Assembly (NCBI GenBank): GCA_028875575.1
Contig: JAPPDF010000069.1
Location: 1 to 33,311, forward strand
Reading direction: 5' to 3'
DNA length: 33,311 bases
DNA from: Acidobacteriota bacterium
GTDB taxonomy: Bacteria; Acidobacteriota; Terriglobia; Versatilivoradales; Versatilivoraceae
Position 1 is the stretch's first letter. Each line of letters starts with the position of its first letter. The notes beneath the pieces are model-generated. The model did no database searches. It was not told the origin of the DNA and worked only from the letters and a program-made list of their open reading frames with translations. Positions 18,165 through 26,548 of the stretch are shown here, in pieces. The translations under genes and the position numbers were made by a program.

Positions 18165-19193
18165 TTATCCTGGACTTTCCCCATTTTTCTTAGGGCCGGT
18201 GGCTGGGGCGTTGGGAGGCGCTTCTGCGTCCAGGACCTCCTTGGTAATCAGTTGAATCGGCACCTCCACATCCTTCTCGATCGGGTTGCCCTTGAGAACT
18301 TCGACCGCGTTTTCGACCACCCGTTTGCCCATATCGTAGGGGAATTGGGCCACACTGGCCAGCAACCTGCCCTGCCGGACCGCTTCCCTGGCTTCGCTGG
18401 CCGCGTCGAAACCCACGACCACGATGGACCCTTCCCGCCCGGCCTCGGCGATGGCCTCGATGGCGCCCAGGGCCATCATGTCGCTGCAGGAGAAAAGAGC
18501 CTCGATGTCGGGCTGAGCCTGGAGCATGTTCTGAAACACGGTATATCCCAGGGCTCGCTCCCAGTTGGCAGTCTGAGACGACAGCACCTGAATGCCCGGA
18601 TGATTCCGAATGACCTGGTGGAAGCCCCGGAGTCGAGAGTCCCCGGTTTCATGTCCGGGGATTCCCTCCAATATGGCAACCCTCCCCTGTCCGTTCAGAT
18701 GCTCCACCAGGTATTCACCCGCCACCCGGCCTCCCCGCAGGTTGTCAGACCCCACGAATCCGGCGATCTCACCTCCGGCTTGGTTCAGCGCCTCCCGGTC
18801 GACACGGGTATCCACGATCAGTACCGGGATCCCGGCTCGATTGGCCTTCACGATGACGGGCACGATTTCCCGGGAGCCGCTGGGAGCGATGCAGAGGGCC
18901 GAAACCCTCCTCTGGATCATGTTCTCCACGATCTGCATCTGCTTTTCGACGTCTATCTCCCGCTCGGCGGCCTGTATCACCAGTCGGATGTTCAAATTGC
19001 GGGCAGCCTCCTTGGCGCCCCGCTGCATATCGAGGAAGTAGGGGTGATTGAGCGTCTTCATCACCAGGGCGATGACGGGATCGTGGGCAGAGGGTCCGGT
19101 TCCCCTCCCGCATTGCAGCCAGGTCAGGCCGATGCAGACCGTGGTGAGAAGCATCAGGATTGAACGACGATCAGGACGCTTGCTTGAGTTCAT
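18165..19193 (-). CDS. Sugar ABC transporter substrate-binding protein (RbsB-like)
   Basis: A 342-residue periplasmic binding protein of the type 1 (ribose/galactose) fold. Family features include IALVMKTLNHPYFLDMQRGA at the N-lobe, VENMIQRRVSALCIAPSG, IPVLIVDTRVDRE, VGSDNLRGGRVAGEYL, ILEGIPGHETGDSRLRGF and VVVGFDAASEA. The N-terminus (MNSSKRPDRRSILMLLTTVC, then IGLTWLQCG) is a signal peptide with a cysteine near its end, so a lipoprotein is possible although the lipobox is imperfect. The ATG at 19193 has AAGGG 7 nt upstream. It follows the permease gene after 67 nt. The ligand is probably a pentose or other sugar, or an autoinducer-2-like molecule; the sequence does not decide. Confidence 0.9.
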   Translation of the reverse strand: MNSSKRPDRRSILMLLTTVCIGLTWLQCGRGTGPSAHDPVIALVMKTLNHPYFLDMQRGAKEAARNLNIRLVIQAAEREIDVEKQMQIVENMIQRRVSALCIAPSGSREIVPVIVKANRAGIPVLIVDTRVDREALNQAGGEIAGFVGSDNLRGGRVAGEYLVEHLNGQGRVAILEGIPGHETGDSRLRGFHQVIRNHPGIQVLSSQTANWERALGYTVFQNMLQAQPDIEALFSCSDMMALGAIEAIAEAGREGSIVVVGFDAASEAREAVRQGRLLASVAQFPYDMGKRVVENAVEVLKGNPIEKDVEVPIQLITKEVLDAEAPPNAPATGPKKNGESPG

Positions 19194-19260
19194 TGTTTTC
19201 CCTTTTCTGCCCCGATCAGGACCGTCAGCCGTTCGCAGCCCCACGAAGAAATTGTCCTGG

Positions 19261-20208
19261 TCAGGCTCTGCGATTCTTGAGAAACATGTCCACCAACACA
19301 GCCAGAATGATCACCGAACCGATGACGATCTGCTGCACGAAGGAAGAAACATCCAGAAGGTTCAGCCCGTTTCGCAGGACCCCCATGATCAGGGCTCCCA
19401 CCAGTGTCCCGAAAACGGTGCCTTCGCCGCCCATCAGGCTGGTTCCTCCGATCACGGTGGCGGCGATGGCATCCAGCTCGTACATGATGCCGGCAATGGG
19501 TTGGGCCGAGTTGAGACGAGCCGTCAGGATGACGGCAGCCAACCCGCTCAGCATCCCGCAAATTCCGTAGACCAGGGTCTTGAGTTTTCTGACGTCGACA
19601 CCGGACAGAAGGGCCGCCTCCTCGTTGCCACCAATGGCGTATACATGTCGGCCAAAGCCGGTCTTCCCCAGCAGGACTGCCGCCGCAAGAAAGACCAGGA
19701 GCATGATGAGGATGGGAATCGGAACGTAGAGGATCTCGCCCGAAGCCAGGAATCGAAAGGATTCCGAGAATCCTGATACCGGCCTTCCCTGGGTCACGAG
19801 CAGGGCGGCGCCCCGGGCGACGCTCATCATTCCCAGGGTCGAAATGAAGGGCGGGAGTCGCCCCCGGGTAATCAGGACACCGTTGAGCAGGCCGCAGAGA
19901 AATCCGGTGACCAGGCTGGCCGCCAGGGCCAGTGGGAGCGGAACACCGGCCTGCAACAGCGTGGCCATCACCACGCCGGACAGGGCCAGAACCGAACCCA
20001 CCGAGAGGTCGATTCCGGCGGTAATGATGACAAAGGTCATCCCGGCCGCCATGATGGCGATCACGGAGGACTGCTCCACAATGTTGAGAAGGTTCGAGAG
20101 GGTCAGGAAATAGGGAGTAAGGATCCAGAGCACCACACACAGGCTCAGTAGACCCAGAAGCGTTCCCAATTGACGCCCCGGTATGGAAATGAACCGATGA
20201 AGTCTCAT
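19261..20208 (-). CDS. Sugar ABC transporter permease (RbsC-like)
   Basis: A 315-residue inner-membrane permease of the ribose/xylose (BPD_transp_2) family with about eight to ten hydrophobic helices. The blocks MTFVIITAGIDLSVGSVLAL, LNGVLITRGRLPPFISTLG and ELDAIAATVIGGTSLMGGEG are diagnostic of RbsC-type permeases; the last is near the coupling loop that contacts the ATPase. The ATG at 20208 gives the usual length (RbsC is about 321), although the frame stays open to 20361 with no better start. It pairs with the binding protein downstream. The ATP-binding RbsA-type gene normally next to it is absent on both sides. Confidence 0.9.
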   Translation of the reverse strand: MRLHRFISIPGRQLGTLLGLLSLCVVLWILTPYFLTLSNLLNIVEQSSVIAIMAAGMTFVIITAGIDLSVGSVLALSGVVMATLLQAGVPLPLALAASLVTGFLCGLLNGVLITRGRLPPFISTLGMMSVARGAALLVTQGRPVSGFSESFRFLASGEILYVPIPILIMLLVFLAAAVLLGKTGFGRHVYAIGGNEEAALLSGVDVRKLKTLVYGICGMLSGLAAVILTARLNSAQPIAGIMYELDAIAATVIGGTSLMGGEGTVFGTLVGALIMGVLRNGLNLLDVSSFVQQIVIGSVIILAVLVDMFLKNRRA

Positions 20209-20410
20209 GAGTCGGCTTACCAGCCAAGACAGCGGACTTCGCTGCCAGTGTTGAATTCGAGCAAGCCCCGGTCCTTCCTTCCACCGGCATGCAGACTCGG
20301 CAACCATTGCGGAAACGTCCCCGTTGCGCGGGACCCGCACATCGGAACGCAATGAGATCAAACTTCCGTTTTACCACGCAAGGGGAAGTCGAAAAAAGTG
20401 GCAGGCACTC

Positions 20411-22042
20411 TCAGGAGATTTTCTCCCTGGCTTCCAGCACCTTGGCGACCACGACCTCGATATGGCCTTCATCGACAAAGGGCGACAGGATGTAGGACTT
20501 CAGGGCGAAGATGGGCTCCTGGTAGGTGGTGCGCCGGTAGCAATCGGTGGAGGAAATAACGGCGCCCCGCCCGGCCATGGCTTCGGAATGCACATACCGG
20601 AAAATGGCTCGATTATATTCGTTATTGGAGATCAGGACATCCCGACAGGCGGGGTCATTGAATTCCTGACGCTTGATCGCGAACGTATCCACACCGGCAG
20701 GATAGGCCCTGAACAGGGTCACCGTCCCGAAATTCTCCCGGTTCAACACGGTTATTCCTTCGTGACCCTCCAGATGCTCCCGCAGGAGTTGCGCCATCTC
20801 CACGATGTATCCAAGGATGACCTGCAATCCCTGTTTCCCGAACAATCGGTAGTTTCCGAGCGCCGCCAGGGGGCCCGTCCCGGCCCGGGTCGTCTCCAGC
20901 GTGAAGGTGCCGGGGCGATGATCTCCGAAATGATAGAGGTAGGGCATCTGCTCCGGGGACCGCGCCACCAGGCCCAGGTCTTCCCGCTCCCGGAAGAGAA
21001 CCAGGCTGGAAACGTAGGGTGCAAAGCCGGTTTTGTGGAAATCCACGCCAACGGAATCGGCCAGTGACAGATGGCGGATGCGGCGACAGGCTCCCGCCAG
21101 AGCCCGGAGGGTTCGCGGACGAAAACCCAGCGGATTGCTCCCGAAGTCGTAGTCGTTGAAAACCGACCAGGCCCAGCCGATGACGGCATCGGCGTGAACG
21201 TGGGGACGGTAGTCCAGTTTGAATTCCTCCACCCAGGCATCCCGCAGGCTCACGATTCCCTGCAAGTCATCCAAGCCGAAAGCATCAGTGGTTCCCAGGG
21301 TCGCAATAATGGCGGCGATCTTCTTCCCGCTCGCCAATGCCGCCCTGGCCTCCTGCTCGAAGCGATCCAGGTCCATCTCGTTGTCATCCGTTGTCGGAAT
21401 CGTGACCAGGTTTTCGGTGCCCAGGCCCAGCCAACCGACGACGTTATGGGCACAGTAATGTCCGGCATCCGAAACGAACACAACCGTGCCTTCGGGTGTG
21501 CCCTTCCCCATGGCCTGTGGACAGGCCTTTTCCAAACCGATCTTTACCCCGTAGAGAGTGGTGCCGGTTCCGCCGAAGGTAAAAACGCCACCCGACTGTT
21601 CCGGATCGTACTCGACCAACTGTGCCGTCATGCCGACCGCCTCGGCCTCAGCCAAAGCCACCAGACGGCTGTATTCGTCCCAGGCGAGATTGGGGTTGTG
21701 CAGGGAAGCCAGCAGCACGCCGATCAGGCTGGAAATGGTGGGGGGGGGAATGACATTCTGTTGGGTGTGAGGATGGCCGAAGATCGTCATGCCCCGAAGA
21801 TAGCCGACGAGGTCGGAGGTCACGTGCTCGACCGAGGACATCCGATCGGGCATGGTGGCTTTTCTCGCCTGCTCGAAATCACCGGAGACGACGGAACCGA
21901 GAATCGGCAACTGCGTCTTGAGTCCATCGACCTGATCCAGCGCACGCATGATGGAGTGAACGAAATAGGAATCGTGGATCGGGTCTGAGACCGGCTGGGG
22001 AAAGGCGAGCCGAATCTTTTGAAGGATGTCTCGATAGCTCAT
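20411..22042 (-). CDS. Group II pyridoxal-dependent decarboxylase family protein
   Basis: A 543-residue PLP enzyme of the group II amino-acid decarboxylase fold (glutamate, tyrosine, cysteine-sulfinate and related decarboxylases). Visible landmarks are GHPHTQQNVIPPPTISSLIG (substrate and PLP region), GGTGTTLYGVK, SDAGHYC with H195 stacking on PLP, HADAVIGW with D285 and VGVDFHKTGFAPY with the Schiff-base K337. RAGTGPLAALGNYRLFG is also typical. The ATG has a strong GGAGG 6 nt upstream. The substrate cannot be read from sequence. The gene lies just upstream of the ABC permease in the same direction (gap about 50-200 nt), so product or substrate transport is conceivable, but that is inference. 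Confidence 0.88.
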   Translation of the reverse strand: MSYRDILQKIRLAFPQPVSDPIHDSYFVHSIMRALDQVDGLKTQLPILGSVVSGDFEQARKATMPDRMSSVEHVTSDLVGYLRGMTIFGHPHTQQNVIPPPTISSLIGVLLASLHNPNLAWDEYSRLVALAEAEAVGMTAQLVEYDPEQSGGVFTFGGTGTTLYGVKIGLEKACPQAMGKGTPEGTVVFVSDAGHYCAHNVVGWLGLGTENLVTIPTTDDNEMDLDRFEQEARAALASGKKIAAIIATLGTTDAFGLDDLQGIVSLRDAWVEEFKLDYRPHVHADAVIGWAWSVFNDYDFGSNPLGFRPRTLRALAGACRRIRHLSLADSVGVDFHKTGFAPYVSSLVLFREREDLGLVARSPEQMPYLYHFGDHRPGTFTLETTRAGTGPLAALGNYRLFGKQGLQVILGYIVEMAQLLREHLEGHEGITVLNRENFGTVTLFRAYPAGVDTFAIKRQEFNDPACRDVLISNNEYNRAIFRYVHSEAMAGRGAVISSTDCYRRTTYQEPIFALKSYILSPFVDEGHIEVVVAKVLEAREKIS

Positions 22043-22506
22043 CAGTTGCCTCCATCACAGGTCCGCAAGTCTCTGTCCATGGTCCGTTGGATGCCGGCTT
22101 CCTGCCAAGAAGTGCCTGGCATGGTCGAAGCTCAAGCCCCAGCCAAGCCATTCTCACCGGGAATCGGGCTTCCAGAGAAGAGTTTACGCGTTAAGCCCGT
22201 ATCGGGAAAGGCGGGAGGGTTTGGGACCTGCCGCCGGTTGGTTGCAGAGACTCGGAAAACAGAGAAGTTGGGGAAAAGCCCATGGTGGCAGAAACTCACT
22301 CCCGGAACGCCGCCATAGTCCCCCTCCGGCTCGACTGGAATCTCCGGACTGCCGCCCGAGGAATTATTCCAATAGACAAGCACGTTTCCCCCGGCAGTGT
22401 TGTGGGTTTGGGGAGAGCTGCGAATGCTGCGGTTGACGTGGGTTACCAGGCGAGACGCCATCTACGGGCCATCCTTATAGAGCTGCGTAGCTGCGGCTCA
22501 GCGTAG

Positions 22507-22526
22507 CCCCGGGTGTCAACCCGGGG
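22507..22526. repeat. Perfect 8-bp hairpin, 4-nt loop
   Basis: CCCCGGGT and ACCCGGGG pair perfectly around the loop GTCA. No T-run follows on either strand. It is embedded in the repeat mosaic between divergent genes, so it may belong to a dispersed repeat rather than act as a terminator. Confidence 0.5.
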
Positions 22527-22626
22527 TCGTATGGGTCCGCGCCAACCCAGCCGCGAATGCGGCGAATAGAAAGCACCCGTCCCCGAAACGCAATGCCTCC
22601 AAAAAAAGGTAGGGAACGCCATGTTA

Positions 22627-22687
22627 CCCCCCACCGGTTCGACCGCGGGCGGAGCCCTTGTCTCACCGACTCCCTCCAGGGGGGAGT
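22627..22687 (+). repeat. Dispersed 61-64 bp repeat, copy A
   Basis: This copy shares an ordered series of blocks with the sequence at 33104-33167: a run of six C, CCGGTTCGACCGCGGGC, GCCCTTGTCTCACCGACTCC and a final GGGGGGAGT. Only a few mismatches and short gaps separate them. The 3' part folds back (ACTCCC with GGGAGT). It lies in the intergenic region upstream of the gamma-glutamyltransferase-like gene. Confidence 0.8.
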
Positions 22688-22838
22688 CGCAGAAGCCGAG
22701 CCGAATGGCGAAGGCTGATGCGGTGGGAAGCCCGCCGAGCCGCCAAACTGTGGCGGGCTGCCCGAAAAAGAGTTCCCATGACCTGGAAACCTCTGCATAC
22801 TTGGGGCGGTCGCTACCGTAGCCCCAGCGGGGAATGTT

Positions 22839-24464
22839 ATGCCTGGAATGATCGTGGCCCCTCAACCGGAAGCGGTTGAGCAGGGCGCCAAAGTGCTGGC
22901 CGCGGGAGGCAACGCCTTCGATGCCGCCCTGGCCTGCGCCTGGATCCAGTTCCTGGTCGATCCCCATTCCTGTGGAGTGGGCGGCTACCTGTTGCTCAAC
23001 TGTTGGCTGGGGCGGACGGCCGAGCCCCTTCCCATCCTGGATGCTCCCGCCCTGGCGGGTTCCAGGGTCAGACCAGAGATGTGGGAATCGCAGGTGATCG
23101 GCCCCAATCCGGGCGGTTGGGGATTCCAGCTCCGGGACCAAGTCAATGAAGACGGCTATCTCTCGATCTGCACCCCTGGGACCATCCGCGGCCTGGAGAC
23201 GATCCACAGCCGCTGGTGCAGCCGCCCCTGGCCCGAATTAGTGCAGCCCGCCATCGAGCTGGCAGAAGAGGGCTGGCAGGTCAGCGCCTCCATGGCCACC
23301 CGCTGGAGGGAAAAGCCCCACTACTACGAAACCACCTCGCTGCAGGAGAAGCTGGCAGTCACACCCGAGGCCAGCAGGATTTACCTTAAGGCTGACGGCA
23401 GCACCTACGAGGCGGGAGACCGCCTTCGCAACCCCGACTACGGGCGCACCCTGGAGCGGCTTGCGCGAGAGGGGCCCCAGGATTTCTACCTGGGTGAGAT
23501 GGCCCGTGCCATGACCTCCGATCTGGAGGCTCACCAGAGCTGGATCACCCCTCAGGACCTGTCCGGATACCAGGTACGGGATGAGCCTCCGGTGGTCGTG
23601 ACCTACCGCGACCTCCTCATTCATACGGCGCCGGCTCCCCACGGCGGCGCCACCCTGGCAGCCATCCTGAACATCCTGGAAGGTTACGATCTGGCCCGCC
23701 TGGACCACAATTCCCCAGCCTACATCCACCTGGTTTCGATGGCCATGAAGGCCGCTTTCGCCGATCGAAACCGCTACCTGGGGGATCCCCATTTCGCGAA
23801 GGTTCCCCAGCAGTGGCTGGTTTCCAAGGAACGGGCCCGGCAGTGGCGGGAAGTCATCGATTCAGGAAAGGAAATCGAGCCGTTTCGGGTCCAGACGGGC
23901 TCCACCGACACCACCCACATCAGTGTGGTCGACCGCTGGGGAAATCGGGTTTCTCTGACTCATTCCCTGGGCACCTCATCCGGGGTGATTACTCCCGGAC
24001 TGGGCTTCATGTACAACAACTCCATGATCAATTTCCACCCCTACGCCGGCCACCCCAACAGCATTCTGGCCGGCAAGGGACGTACCACCGGAATGACGCC
24101 GACCATCGTCTCCCGCGACGGGAATCCGATCCTGGTGGTGGGAGCTCCCGGCGCCACCCGGATCATCACCGCCGTGCTCTCGGTGATTCTCAATCACGTC
24201 GATTTCGGCATGTCCGTCACCGAGGCGGTTCTGGCGCCCCGCTTCGATTGCCAGGTGGACGCCATCACCTGCCAGGCTCGCATTCCGGAAGGAGTCTGCG
24301 CGGAGGTCCGCAAGAAGCACCCCATCCAGCGAATGCCTGTCAGCCACGGCGGGTTCGCCTTGGTTCACGCCATTGGGATTGACTCGGAAAGCGGAGCGCT
24401 GAGCGGCGCGGCCGACACCGGCGCCGACGGCATGGCCCTGCAGGTGGAGGACAGCCGGCTATAG
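22839..24464 (+). CDS. Gamma-glutamyltransferase family protein
   Basis: A 541-residue N-terminal-nucleophile hydrolase of the gamma-glutamyltransferase family, made as a precursor that cleaves itself before a catalytic threonine. The likely nucleophile is T358 in DTTHISVVDRWGNRVSLTH. GRTTGMTPTIV and VGAPGATRI form the later glycine-rich parts of the active site. The N-terminus PEAVEQGAKVLAAGGNAFDA is standard, but there is no signal peptide, so the protein appears cytosolic. The usual RE-x-AP motif after the first strands, whose arginine holds the gamma-glutamyl carboxylate, is replaced by PILDAPALAG, so substrate use may differ from true glutathione hydrolases. ATG 22839 has GGGGA 6 nt upstream. 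Its stop codon overlaps that of the convergent gene. Confidence 0.9.
   Translation: MPGMIVAPQPEAVEQGAKVLAAGGNAFDAALACAWIQFLVDPHSCGVGGYLLLNCWLGRTAEPLPILDAPALAGSRVRPEMWESQVIGPNPGGWGFQLRDQVNEDGYLSICTPGTIRGLETIHSRWCSRPWPELVQPAIELAEEGWQVSASMATRWREKPHYYETTSLQEKLAVTPEASRIYLKADGSTYEAGDRLRNPDYGRTLERLAREGPQDFYLGEMARAMTSDLEAHQSWITPQDLSGYQVRDEPPVVVTYRDLLIHTAPAPHGGATLAAILNILEGYDLARLDHNSPAYIHLVSMAMKAAFADRNRYLGDPHFAKVPQQWLVSKERARQWREVIDSGKEIEPFRVQTGSTDTTHISVVDRWGNRVSLTHSLGTSSGVITPGLGFMYNNSMINFHPYAGHPNSILAGKGRTTGMTPTIVSRDGNPILVVGAPGATRIITAVLSVILNHVDFGMSVTEAVLAPRFDCQVDAITCQARIPEGVCAEVRKKHPIQRMPVSHGGFALVHAIGIDSESGALSGAADTGADGMALQVEDSRL
24459..24464. other. Overlapping convergent stop codons in a palindrome
   Basis: The six bases CTATAG hold the TAG stop of the plus-strand transferase and, on the other strand, the TAG stop of the Tat-exported protein. 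They sit inside the 10-bp palindrome GGCTATAGCC. There is no intergenic space for a terminator, so the two transcripts must overlap by at least these bases. Confidence 0.85.
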
Positions 24465-26501
24465 CCTGCCCTCATGGGGCTTTTCCCAATCCCCGCTGAA
24501 GCCTTCCACGCCCTGAATTCGGCAGAGCCCTTTGGAGAAATCGAACTCGGCCGTGACTTCGTTGTCGAACTGCAGGCGCTGCAGGCTGCGCTCGGGGTTG
24601 AGAAACTGGTGAGCGGTCATTTCGGCGTGGGCGGTTTTCCGGAAATAGGCGCTCCAGCGCCGCAGCCACTGGATGCGCCGCCGCATGGGGGTGGTCCCCC
24701 AATCCTGGATCGGAACGCCGTCCTCCAATCCGGTTCCCGGAAATTCGTCCCCGTAGGGCAGGATCCAGTTGTAAGACGGGGCAGCGGTAAAGAGGAGTTC
24801 GTACAGGCGGGGGTTCTTGTCTTCCGGCCAGTCGTAACGCCCGTATCCCCCGCCCGAGAAGCAGGCCGCGTAGCATTCGTGAAAGACGAGCTGGAACCAG
24901 GGGATGGGTTCTCCCACCGCAAGCCGGTCTCGGGACCAGTCGGTAAAGAAGAAGAAATCGCACTCGGAGACGCACCAGAACCGGGCCAGTTCGGCGCCTG
25001 GGATGATTCCCCGCTTCCGCGTCTCGCGAAAGCACTCGATCTGCTTTTCGATGGCCAATTTGCGAGATACCGGGTGGTCCGGAGAAAAGTCCTCCCGGTG
25101 GCCGCCGTGAAAGGCGTATCCATCGAAATAGAGGGCATCGGGCTCGAAACCCCGCGACTTGGCGTAGTCCAGCGCACGGCGCACGGACTCGGGTCCGAAC
25201 TGGGGGCTGAGGCCATCGCCCCAGAAGTTGGGCCTGGGATGCAACTCTCCCGACCGGTCGCGTGAGGACCGGGCCGGGTCGTAGCCGGGGGCTCCCTTCA
25301 GATTGGTATTGGGATTGATGAAGACCTTGATCAGGGCCCCGTATCGCCGAGCCCGGTCGGCCAGGCGCCTGAGCCTTCTCCAGCCGCCTTCCACCGGACG
25401 CCGGCGCAGAAAGGCCTGCCAGGCGCTGGCATCGTTGCGAGCGGTAGTGCCGGGAGACCATTTGGGAAAGAAGAAATTGATGGGCAGGCCGAGACGCGTC
25501 CAGCGCTGCAGGTCTTTCACCACTCGCGACTCGTCTCTGGACTTCCAGTAGACCCAGCGGAATTCGAAGCCTCGCAGGTATCGGTCGATGGCGGGCAGTT
25601 GCTTGGCCCTGTCAGCCAACGTTCGAAAGAACCCCTTGTCGCGGGCATAGCGGCGGTAAGCCTTGGCGATGCCCACGTGGTCCAGATCCTGGGCGAAGCG
25701 CATCAGGAACTGCCGGGCGTAGCCGAGCTCTCCCAGCGACGCCAGCCAGTTGAAATCCACCAGCGAAACCTCGCCCGGCAGGTGGTCGACCTCCACGCTG
25801 CAGTCCCAGAAAGTCTCCACGATCTGGTAGAGGGTGTGGCCTCCCTTGACCAGGCCGAACAGGGGCAGGCTGTAACGGCCCCCCACCAGGTTGCCGCGAA
25901 CCGAATCTCCCTTGGGCATGCTCTCGGCCATCTCCGCCGGAATCAAGTAGCCGGAGCCATGGGGGACCAACAGATACCCGCCGTCGCTGGTGGGTTTCTC
26001 GATGCGGTAAAAATGGTTCACGCGCTGGATGCGGTCCTGGCCACCGGTCTGTTCCAGGCGAACCAGCAGCTCATCCGTTTCGGAATCCAGGCCGTGCACC
26101 AGCTCGATTTCCACGTCGGTGCCGGGAAATGCACCCAATCGGGTCCGGTATCCTTGGTGGCGGCCTTCTTCGAAGGGCTGCCACTCCTTGACAGCCGCCT
26201 CGCCAAAGCTCAGAATCCGCTCCTTCCCGGCAGAGTCGGGGTCCAGAATCAGTTGGGGCTTCAAGGCGCTGGAACTCTCCCAGACCACCTCTCCGCCCTT
26301 CTGATGGACACTGAGGCCCCCCTCCCCATCCACCCGCACCGAATAGGTCTTTCCCCTGAGTTCCCGGGACTTGCCGCCGACAAGAGAACAGCCGGTGAGT
26401 TCCAGCAGTCCGGCTCCCAGGGCGGCCGACGCCGCCAGGAACCCCCGGCGATCCAGCAGCTTCTTCTCTGAATTCGTTTTACTGGCGTGTTTTGGTTGCA
26501 T
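24459..26501 (-). CDS. Tat-exported lipoprotein-like protein, glycoside-hydrolase-like TIM barrel
   Basis: A 680-residue protein. The N-terminus has a twin-arginine signal (LLDRRGFLAASAALGAGLLE, arginines 18-19) ending in LTGC, a lipobox with C38. It is therefore probably folded in the cytosol, exported by Tat and lipid-anchored. An N-terminal beta-rich domain is followed by a region typical of a TIM-barrel glycosidase: LPINFFFPKWSP, YGALIKVFINPNTNLKG, DALYFDGYAFHGGH and IIPGAELARFWCVSECDFFF, where the acidic residues could be catalytic. It most resembles GH101-like or DUF5696 barrels, but I cannot assign a family or substrate. The ATG at 26501 has no clear ribosome binding site; a TTG at 26552 overlaps the epimerase stop. 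The 3' end overlaps the transferase gene by 6 nt. Confidence 0.75.
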   Translation of the reverse strand: MQPKHASKTNSEKKLLDRRGFLAASAALGAGLLELTGCSLVGGKSRELRGKTYSVRVDGEGGLSVHQKGGEVVWESSSALKPQLILDPDSAGKERILSFGEAAVKEWQPFEEGRHQGYRTRLGAFPGTDVEIELVHGLDSETDELLVRLEQTGGQDRIQRVNHFYRIEKPTSDGGYLLVPHGSGYLIPAEMAESMPKGDSVRGNLVGGRYSLPLFGLVKGGHTLYQIVETFWDCSVEVDHLPGEVSLVDFNWLASLGELGYARQFLMRFAQDLDHVGIAKAYRRYARDKGFFRTLADRAKQLPAIDRYLRGFEFRWVYWKSRDESRVVKDLQRWTRLGLPINFFFPKWSPGTTARNDASAWQAFLRRRPVEGGWRRLRRLADRARRYGALIKVFINPNTNLKGAPGYDPARSSRDRSGELHPRPNFWGDGLSPQFGPESVRRALDYAKSRGFEPDALYFDGYAFHGGHREDFSPDHPVSRKLAIEKQIECFRETRKRGIIPGAELARFWCVSECDFFFFTDWSRDRLAVGEPIPWFQLVFHECYAACFSGGGYGRYDWPEDKNPRLYELLFTAAPSYNWILPYGDEFPGTGLEDGVPIQDWGTTPMRRRIQWLRRWSAYFRKTAHAEMTAHQFLNPERSLQRLQFDNEVTAEFDFSKGLCRIQGVEGFSGDWEKPHEGRL

Positions 26502-26548
26502 GGTAAATGGGGATGGTTTGATCGGGCCTGACGGCGACAAGTGCCAAG

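Larger units (their letters stand above)
22043..22838. other. 796-nt divergent intergenic region, repeat mosaic
   Basis: The region separates the decarboxylase and the gamma-glutamyltransferase-like gene. A 109-codon minus-strand frame (22132-22461) begins directly after a TAG. It contains NVLVYWNNSSGGSPEIPV, which I do not recognise; it may be a degraded gene end or chance. To its right are a perfect 8-bp hairpin (22507-22526), a copy of a 61-64 bp repeat (22627-22687) and GC-rich sequence up to the transferase start. No promoter is clear for either gene. Confidence 0.5.

Noticed and set aside
22132-22461. 109-codon minus-strand frame in the divergent gap
   Set aside because: It looks somewhat protein-like, but I recognise no family, it has no good ribosome binding site, and it lies in a repeat mosaic. 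It is mentioned only within the intergenic entry.
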